Assembly (NCBI GenBank): GCA_012271135.1
Contig: JAAXGZ010000097.1
Coordinates: 1-64,000, forward strand
Direction of reading: 5' to 3'
DNA from: Caldilineales bacterium
GTDB lineage: Bacteria; Chloroflexota; Anaerolineae; Caldilineales; Caldilineaceae
Length of the DNA stretch: 64,000 bases
The notes under the pieces are model-generated. The model did no database searches. It was given only the letters and a program-made list of their open reading frames with translations, and was not told the origin of the DNA. A program made the translations under genes and the position numbers. This document shows positions 59,001 to 64,000 of this stretch, piece by piece. How positions within the stretch are numbered: position 1 is the stretch's first letter; each line of letters begins with the position of its first letter.

Positions 59001-60604
59001 GCGCTGAACTCCACGTACCGGTAGCCTTCCGTCCGAGCGTTGCGGACGTTTCCGTCGGAGTCCGTGATTTCACGCGGCAAAGGGTCGTCCCACAGCTCCC
59101 ACATGATGGTGGAACCGGGTTCAACACGGGTGTAGATCCAGCGCGAGGCCTCCAACCAAGTGTGGCTGCTGCGATAGATCCCCTGGATGTTGGCCGCGAG
59201 CCAAAAGGCACTCCCAACGGTAACCAGCGCAATACATGCCCGGCCAAACCGGTTGGACCTTTTCGCCCCGAGGTGCGGGTTGCCGTCCGGAACGGATACC
59301 CAGGACATTCGCTGTCCGGACCGGCTGGAGTCCCACCATCCGAGGAACCAGGTTGCCCAAGCTGCACCGAGGACGATCATGAACGGTAACAACGGGAGCA
59401 TGTACCGGTTGAACTTGGCCAGGAAAACTCCCGTAAGCAGGAAATAGGGCACAACCCAGGCTAGGATCACCCACTCCCCCGGTCTCGGCCGCAACAACCA
59501 AAAGCGGACCCGCCCCGTCATGGAAGCCGCGGTCCGCAGGATCAGCCATCCGCTGCCGATGCAGGCGGCAAGTCCCAGGGGATACCAAAGGCCATACTGC
59601 AGTTGCTGGCGCAGGAAGTAAAGGTACGGAAGGGTGCCCCGATACTGGCGCGTGAACGGCCAGTCGCTGGCACCGCTCACCATGTCTCCCTGCATGTCGA
59701 TCACTGCATGTCGGTACTGCGCCCAATCCAGGAGGGAGAAAGGACTGGTCACAGCGAATACAATGAAACCGATGGACACCGCCAGAGCCACCATGGCTGC
59801 GCCGCGGGCACTTCGCATGGGCAATGAAACAGACCGCCAAGCCATAGTCGGTGCCGCTACCGCCAGCCAGCCGGCCACGACAGGCATCCCAATGCACACC
59901 AGTGCGGAAAATTTGGACGATACGCTCAGACCAACACCTAGGCCAGCCAGAACCACCCCCAGCCCGCGTCGCCCGTCCTGCAACATCAACACACTGCCCA
60001 GGCCGGCCAGAACCAGAAATGTGGTCGCAGCAGGATCGAACGTAAAGAAGTGGCTGTCCTTGACGGGCTGCATGGCCAAGGCGTACCAGCCGGCCGCCAC
60101 CAATCCGGTTCCGGAACCATACACTTGGCGGCCCAACAGAAACACCAGGACGATCGTGGCCGTGTCGAGTAGTGCGATTGCGAGGCGGGCTCCGAACAAT
60201 AGGTCCCGCGGCTCACGGGTGCCGTTCCGAACTGCCTCCAGGAACCTTCCACCAACGCCGACAGACTCCAACAGCGGCTCCGTTCGATGCAGGGCATGGG
60301 CGACGGCCACACCCAAATACAAGGGGAAATGACCGTAGGTGAAGTTGTGCTTTTCGGGACCGTCCGGATTGAGGAAAGGATTCAAGGGGCTTCGGTCCGG
60401 GTCCAGCCACAGGTCCGGGCTGACGGGAGCGCGAATCCGCATTGCGTAGTAGCTGTTGGACCGCTCATCCGGATGGCTTCCCATGCCCTGGTCGTAGTCT
60501 AGGTGCCATACGCGGACGGCCAACCCAACCGCTACGATGAGGACAAGACACCATGTGGTCCGATGTGTCCGGATCGCGTGCAAAATTGGTGCCAGAACAG
60601 CCAT
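56033..60604 (-). CDS. Giant fusion: GT39/ArnT-like glycosyltransferase domain plus DUF2298 (YYY) domain
   Basis: 1523 residues. The N-terminal half (to about 760) is a GT-C-like enzyme: LDYDQGMGSHPDERSNSYY in the first outer loop holds Asp-Glu at 46-47, then TYGHFPLYLGVAVAHAL and a soluble outer region. The C-terminal half repeats the YYY family with GGEKFMDIAMVNG, GKYINYYYFGQYL, TEFPYWSFLFGDLHAH and RMNTVFKFFFQAWI. Two GT-C-like cores are thus joined in one polypeptide. The ATG at 60604 is chosen because the 143-residue frame before it is the antisense of the upstream gene and lacks hydrophobic helices. No ribosome binding site is seen. It lies 34 bases after the 3D-domain gene. Confidence 0.85.
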   Translation of the reverse strand: MAVLAPILHAIRTHRTTWCLVLIVAVGLAVRVWHLDYDQGMGSHPDERSNSYYAMRIRAPVSPDLWLDPDRSPLNPFLNPDGPEKHNFTYGHFPLYLGVAVAHALHRTEPLLESVGVGGRFLEAVRNGTREPRDLLFGARLAIALLDTATIVLVFLLGRQVYGSGTGLVAAGWYALAMQPVKDSHFFTFDPAATTFLVLAGLGSVLMLQDGRRGLGVVLAGLGVGLSVSSKFSALVCIGMPVVAGWLAVAAPTMAWRSVSLPMRSARGAAMVALAVSIGFIVFAVTSPFSLLDWAQYRHAVIDMQGDMVSGASDWPFTRQYRGTLPYLYFLRQQLQYGLWYPLGLAACIGSGWLILRTAASMTGRVRFWLLRPRPGEWVILAWVVPYFLLTGVFLAKFNRYMLPLLPFMIVLGAAWATWFLGWWDSSRSGQRMSWVSVPDGNPHLGAKRSNRFGRACIALVTVGSAFWLAANIQGIYRSSHTWLEASRWIYTRVEPGSTIMWELWDDPLPREITDSDGNVRNARTEGYRYVEFSAFDNDDETKLASLAAGLAAADYVVYSSNRIYDSVPRLPQRYPMTIRYYEAMWSGELGFEEVFRADADPRLFGIRMGDDNADESWSLYDHPQVSVFHKQRTLTESEVHSLLEPHLAHARHWWLPQPTLVERGVLGAVDFGLGLLAGEDIGDVSVDVREPDNRTLGSLAGRLLFGPRTSLALDHQLIPDGPLDNYRFNKLFSLSAGLVVFGGWLAMFMLALIAWPFLFRLFPSLPDRGWMLARLTGLLGVSLPVWWVAHAGVRAFTVRGLWTTVALFAVLAAGSAWRQRTEFGATLVSRWRLLLTIEAGLLLAVLVMSVLRLANPDLWHPWEGGEKFMDIAMVNGILASPSFPPIDPHFAGKYINYYYFGQYLVAFLAKLTGIWSEVFYNVALVVWFALTVQLAWASAFYFHHAQGGHQAWWIPLRRALWAPFLVVGIGNLCGALMQLDLWRGRVLRDSGQFSEQLWPARVVGDVLAGALDDIRNGSLAAHDWWASSRTIPATITEFPYWSFLFGDLHAHLMALPLTLGVCALVVIGLNFDLSRRQAVALLGCAAILWSVLVATNLWDLPLYGGLILSTAPLVCLRVWNSPRWQQIAAIPLVFGTVAYLAGFPFWRTFELTSAVGGLDLVRGGDNLDSWLKMWGLFVVLVLSWQTLQVKAGPGQPLPRRTATDLWPAAALVGLTAATLLWWELPVLLLTGAMLAVALWLVWRQRSLPDSTDFQVNLLLLAVTGIWAGSQVVYVADFLDGSDHYRMNTVFKFFFQAWILVALASSMALPGLWQRLRQAWGLRVMRAARLAFGVLLAASLVFLPLGTPSRLMRRFDVPPAPFSTLNGLEFMRFGEYVWPARGEFIELASDMDAINWLNANIDKTWVILESSETDYYRAGGTRAATFTGLPGLMGSHQNEKRHPELVASRSALHRALWTTRDHQALLDMLQTHSVALIYAGQLEQAEHPDGVARFASMYEEGLLDLLYASDLTRIYAVPAVYRG

Positions 60605-60638
60605 GAGATCGGAGGGGGAGAGATCGGACGCCGGCAGA

Positions 60639-61625
60639 TTAGCGATCGGCCTGGATCGGCGGCAGAACCCAGACAATCTCGCCTGCCGGAGGCGGCGGCC
60701 AAAGCAGGTACACGTCCGACCACCGAGCCCAGCTTCGATAGTCCTCGTCGGTATACCCCAGATCCAGGTCCCGCGGGCCCAGGCCGCCGCCCGTATCAAG
60801 CACCACGCCCTCGCCGTACCCCTCAACAAAGACCCGGGTGCCAAGCGGTAGGACATCCAAGTCCGCCGCAACAATGCCATTGCGCATGGGTTCTCCGGAG
60901 AAGGTGTAGCCATACCAGGGGGCGTCGGTTGGCGTTCCGGCCCGCGCGGGACTGTAGCTCGTGGTCCACATGCGCACTTTCCGCCAGTAGTCCACAGCAT
61001 CACCGGCAGGCGATTCGTATACCCGTCGGACAATCATCCGGCCGTAGGCAATCCGCCTTGACTGTGGTGCTTCCGCCAACCAGGATTCCGTGCGCCGGAG
61101 ATTGGGCATGGCTTGTCCATCATGGTGTTCGTGCAGATTTCGCTGTACCGTCGAACCGGCGCGACCCGGTGCGCGCAGTGCCTGATGGTCTATGGGAAGC
61201 GTGGGATCGCCCTCCCAAACCACCTCGTAGGGGACCGGCGCCAGAGCTTCGGAAATGCTCCGTTCGCGGATGACAATGCGAATATGCATGTCAGCATCAA
61301 CCGGTGTTTCGAGACCGGGCTCGACCAGGTCCAACGGACCTACTGCGATGCGACTCCATGCCAGAGCGTCTGCCACGGTGCCAGGCGGGACTTGCAGGGC
61401 GTGTTGGCGGTCCCCAATCTGAACTACCAAGGGCACCGTGGCCAGGATATCCGTTTGAACGGACCCGGTTGTCAAGGCGGACAGGGCCTGCACCCCAACC
61501 GGCGTGTGGCACAGCGTATACAGGAGCAGGATCGGTATCGCAACGCACCCCCACCAGCGCACCGGGTCGAGGCGGGTCAGTCTCAACTGTCGTATAGGTG
61601 AAAGCCCATCAGGAATTGTCGGCAT
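60639..61625 (-). CDS. DUF348-like plus 3D-domain cell-wall protein
   Basis: 328 residues. A membrane anchor lies at RWWGCVAIPILLLYTL. A ubiquitin-like DUF348-type region follows (VPLVVQIGDRQHALQVPPGTVADAL). The C-terminal 3D domain has VAADLDVLPLGTRVFVEGYG, GVVLDTGGG and RDLDLGY, with three conserved Asp. 3D domains are found in resuscitation-promoting and lytic-transglycosylase-like wall proteins (YabE, MltA-like fold). It probably acts on peptidoglycan outside the membrane. The ATG at 61625 is used. It heads the four-gene operon with the giant membrane proteins. Confidence 0.82.
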   Translation of the reverse strand: MPTIPDGLSPIRQLRLTRLDPVRWWGCVAIPILLLYTLCHTPVGVQALSALTTGSVQTDILATVPLVVQIGDRQHALQVPPGTVADALAWSRIAVGPLDLVEPGLETPVDADMHIRIVIRERSISEALAPVPYEVVWEGDPTLPIDHQALRAPGRAGSTVQRNLHEHHDGQAMPNLRRTESWLAEAPQSRRIAYGRMIVRRVYESPAGDAVDYWRKVRMWTTSYSPARAGTPTDAPWYGYTFSGEPMRNGIVAADLDVLPLGTRVFVEGYGEGVVLDTGGGLGPRDLDLGYTDEDYRSWARWSDVYLLWPPPPAGEIVWVLPPIQADR

Positions 61626-61736
61626 GTTCACTAGCTTGGCTCCCGGGGAACCCGGCGTTCCGGGTGGTCCTCGGCCTGGTTGATACAATTTTGCCTGCCC
61701 ATGCCTTGCAAACTACGTCGTAGGACCCCTTCGCGC

Positions 61737-62753
61737 ATGAAGCAGATAACACTCACCGAGCCATTTTGCCTGCGTCAGGAAGACGTGCCGGTTCCCGAAC
61801 GCAAGGCTGGTGAAGTACTGGTGCAGGTGCGTCGCATCGGCATCTGTGGAACCGACCTGCACGCCTACCGTGGTCGTCAACCTTTCTTTGCCTACCCGCG
61901 CGTCTTGGGTCACGAACTGGCAGTCGAAGTCGTGGATTCCGGCTCCCACGGGAGCTGCAGTTCAGGGGACCACAGGGTGGTCCTGCCATATCTGGCATGC
62001 GGCAGTTGCAGTGCCTGCCGGCGTGACAGGTCCAACTGTTGCGTCCGGATGCAGGTCCTTGGTGTGCATACCGACGGCGGGATGCGGGAGGCGCTGAGTC
62101 TGCCTCCCGACCTCCTGTTGCCGGCAGATGGGCTCAGCCTATCGCAGATGGCTCTCGTCGAAAACCAGTGCATCGGTGCCCACGCGGTCCAACGCGCTGC
62201 CATTCATGGCCGAGACACGGTTGTGGTCGTGGGCACCGGACCCATCGGCCTGGGGGTCGTGCAGTTTGCCTGTATGGCCGACCCGGCCCGGGTCATTGTG
62301 GCCGACATCGCTCAGGACAAGCTGGACTTCTGTTCCGAACACTTCCAGGAGGTTACGGATGTTTGTCTGGTGGACCAGGACTTCGAGGCCCGTCTGGCCG
62401 ACCTGACGGACGGGGAGATGGCCCACGTGCTGTTCGACGCGACCGGCCATCCAGGCTCCATGGAGCGCGGCTTCGATCTGGTGGCCCACGGAGGCACCTA
62501 TGTACTCGTGAGCCTGGTCCAGGCGGACATCACGTTCCATGATCCCGATTTCCACCGGCGGGAAGTGACGCTCAAGAGCAGCCGCAATGCCACCAGACAG
62601 GACTTTGAGCAGGTGATTTCCGCCATGCAGGAGGATGTCCTGGTAACCGATCCGCTGCTAACCCACGAAGTCCCGTTCGACGACGTCACCGCCAGTTTCG
62701 GCGGATGGCTTGATCCGGGGGCCGGAGTCATCAAGGCCATGGCCCACTTGTAA
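61737..62753 (+). CDS. Zinc-dependent alcohol/sugar dehydrogenase (MDR family)
   Basis: 338 residues. The catalytic zinc ligand Cys is in RIGICGTDLHAYRG, GHE in RVLGHELAVE, and four structural-zinc cysteines lie in CGSCSACRRDRSNCC. The NAD site is VVVGTGPIGLGVVQ. The pattern resembles threonine, sorbitol or L-fucose-type polyol dehydrogenases. The adjacent rhamnose mutarotase gene suggests a deoxy-sugar substrate. The ATG at 61737 is preferred. The next gene follows after 17 bases. Confidence 0.88.
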   Translation: MKQITLTEPFCLRQEDVPVPERKAGEVLVQVRRIGICGTDLHAYRGRQPFFAYPRVLGHELAVEVVDSGSHGSCSSGDHRVVLPYLACGSCSACRRDRSNCCVRMQVLGVHTDGGMREALSLPPDLLLPADGLSLSQMALVENQCIGAHAVQRAAIHGRDTVVVVGTGPIGLGVVQFACMADPARVIVADIAQDKLDFCSEHFQEVTDVCLVDQDFEARLADLTDGEMAHVLFDATGHPGSMERGFDLVAHGGTYVLVSLVQADITFHDPDFHRREVTLKSSRNATRQDFEQVISAMQEDVLVTDPLLTHEVPFDDVTASFGGWLDPGAGVIKAMAHL

Positions 62754-62770
62754 CCCCGAGGAACAGCCCC

Positions 62771-63115
62771 ATGCAGGAATTCGCGCTCACCATCGATCTC
62801 GTGGACGATGAGCAGGCCATTGCCGAGTATGTCCGCCATCATGCCGAGGTTTGGCCGGAAGTGATCCGGGATCTCCGCTCGGTAGGCATCACCGACATGC
62901 GCATTTGGCTGCTGGGACGCCGAATGTTCATGTTGATGCAGGCCCGCGACGACTTCGAACCGGACCGCGACTTTGCCAGGCTGGAAGCCAGCAGTCCGCG
63001 GTACAACGAGTGGCAGCGTCTGATGGACACCTTCCAATCGCGGGTGCCGGAAGCCCAGGCCGATGAACACTGGGCCACCATGTCCAAGGTGTTCGACCTG
63101 TCCGACTACCATTAG
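62771..63115 (+). CDS. L-rhamnose mutarotase-like protein
   Basis: 114 residues. YVRHHAEVWPEVIRDLRSVGITDMRIWLLG and a final WATMSKVFDL match the RhaM/DUF718 family; key residues are the His of HHAEVWPEV and the early acidic and later tryptophan positions. It interconverts anomers of L-rhamnose (or L-fucose). It is co-directional with and close to the dehydrogenase, suggesting sugar oxidation in a non-phosphorylating route. Confidence 0.88.
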   Translation: MQEFALTIDLVDDEQAIAEYVRHHAEVWPEVIRDLRSVGITDMRIWLLGRRMFMLMQARDDFEPDRDFARLEASSPRYNEWQRLMDTFQSRVPEAQADEHWATMSKVFDLSDYH

Positions 63116-63169
63116 GCGTTGCTGCCACGCGCCGGAAGCTCCGCCATTCTTTCAGTTGGGAAGTCCATC

Positions 63170-64000
63170 ATGTTGCAGGAAGCCAGGAAAATCCAGTCCA
63201 AGGTCGTTGCCTACCGCAGGGATATCCACCGGAATCCGGAACTGGGATTCCAGGAGTTCAGGACCGCCGCCCTGGTGGCCGACGCCCTGGCCGAAATCGG
63301 CACGCAGGACATCCGGACCCAAGTCGGCCGGACCGGAGTAACCGCCACCATCGGACCCGCCGACGGGCCGGTCATTGGCATTCGGGCGGACATGGACGCG
63401 CTTCCCATCGAGGAGCAGGTTGGGCATTCCTTCAAGTCCGACAACCCCGGAGTCATGCATGCCTGCGGCCATGACGCCCACACGGCCATGCTGTTGGGAG
63501 CCGCCGAGATCCTCCAACAGAACTTCGCAACCCAACCGGATGCGTGGAAGGGCCGGATCAAGCTGCTGTTTCAGCCAGCCGAGGAAGGTTTTGACGAAAC
63601 GGGCACCAGCGGCGCCACCGCCATGATCGAGAACCAAGCGGTGGCGGAACTGGACCATGTCATCGCACTCCACGTCAATTCGACGCGGCCCTCGGGCGAG
63701 GTCGCCGTGTGCAGGGGCGATGCCTTGGCGGCGGTGGACAGTTTCGAGGCCTGGGTCCGCGGCGACGGCGGCCATGGAGCCATGCCCCATCAAGGAGTGG
63801 ATCCCCTGTATTTGCTCAGTGCCATCCTGCCCCAGCTGTACGGAATTCCTTCCCGCCGCATCAGCCCCAAGGACAAGTGCGTGGTCAGCCTGGGACAGAT
63901 TGCGGGCGGCGCGGCCTCCAACGTGATTCCGGCCGAGGTGTACCTGGAGGGGACCATTCGAAGCCTGTCCGACGAGGTGCGCCAACAGCTGTGGCATGAA
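63170..64000 (+). CDS. M20-family amidohydrolase, N-terminal part (3' truncated by window)
   Basis: 277 codons are visible with no stop. HACGHDAHTAMLLGAA (dimetal His/Asp), QPAEEGFDETGTSGA (metal Glu-Glu) and GGHGAMPHQGVDPLYLLS identify an M20D/IAA-amino-acid-hydrolase-type enzyme that removes acyl groups from amino acids or aminosugars. The start ATG at 63170 follows GTTGGGAAG. It lies 54 bases after the mutarotase gene and may share its transcript. Confidence 0.9.
   Translation, partial: MLQEARKIQSKVVAYRRDIHRNPELGFQEFRTAALVADALAEIGTQDIRTQVGRTGVTATIGPADGPVIGIRADMDALPIEEQVGHSFKSDNPGVMHACGHDAHTAMLLGAAEILQQNFATQPDAWKGRIKLLFQPAEEGFDETGTSGATAMIENQAVAELDHVIALHVNSTRPSGEVAVCRGDALAAVDSFEAWVRGDGGHGAMPHQGVDPLYLLSAILPQLYGIPSRRISPKDKCVVSLGQIAGGAASNVIPAEVYLEGTIRSLSDEVRQQLWHE

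Noticed and set aside
60605-61033. 143-codon N-terminal extension of the giant GT-YYY protein
   Set aside because: It overlaps the 3D-domain gene on the same strand in another frame and is rich in Arg, Gly and Pro without family similarity.

Overview
The window is GC-rich and gene-dense (about 46 protein genes, no rRNA or tRNA recognised, no CRISPR array, no insertion sequence). It most likely comes from a Chloroflexota bacterium. The main evidence is two proteins carrying the DUF2298 / 'chlor_Arch_YYY' membrane domain next to an Agl23-type protein, families known mainly from Chloroflexota and archaea. Bacterial ribosomal proteins (L9, L33), NAD-dependent ligase, gyrase A and MenA exclude an archaeon. 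A complete Mrp Na+/H+ antiporter, Uma2, phytanoyl-CoA dioxygenase and mannonate-dehydratase genes would fit a marine or host-associated member, but that is inference. Layout, left to right. 1-4.7 kb: the end of an SNF2-type helicase, a Uma2 nuclease-like protein, a HisC-like aminotransferase and a WD40 propeller. 4.9-12.2 kb: a seven-subunit mrpABCDEFG operon whose last subunit runs in frame, without a stop, into a MalY/PatB-type aminotransferase. 12.2-21.3 kb (minus strand): a tightly packed run SDR - purA - purB - metallophosphoesterase - polX - SH3 membrane protein - ligA, with overlapping start and stop codons between purB, the phosphoesterase and polX. 21.7-25.5 kb: a heterodimeric ABC exporter pair. 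25.5-33.6 kb: carbohydrate and small-molecule genes (mannonate dehydratase, PhyH dioxygenase, a clan GH-A-like hydrolase, glutamate formimidoyltransferase, galT, ROK fructokinase, Nudix hydrolase, epimerase). 33.7-40.8 kb: rplI, gyrA, an AlbA_2 regulator, lepB, a zinc-finger miniprotein and an MBL hydrolase. 41-44.8 kb: a second heterodimeric ABC exporter, preceded by a leader peptide, a terminator and a competing antiterminator, i.e. an attenuator. 44.8-50.2 kb: a large SpoIID-domain protein, a candidate Cys-containing small protein, menA, rpmG and a DUF368 polyprenyl-phosphate transporter. 50.4-61.6 kb (minus strand): a four-gene operon encoding a 3D-domain cell-wall protein and three giant membrane proteins (GT39-like fused to YYY; YYY alone; Agl23-type fused to an NHL propeller). 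61.7-64 kb: a Zn-alcohol dehydrogenase, an L-rhamnose mutarotase and the start of an M20 amidohydrolase. How the genes work together: the 44.8-61.6 kb part is rich in envelope functions (SpoIID, DUF368 lipid-carrier recycling, GT-C-like glycosyltransferases, 3D domain) and may serve surface glycosylation. Both ABC pairs show the asymmetric catalytic sites of heterodimeric multidrug exporters. The observations most worth following up are the ABC attenuator, the giant YYY operon, the MrpG-aminotransferase fusion, PolX with a ruined polymerase site but an intact PHP domain, and a GyrA whose GyrA-box has lost its basic residues.
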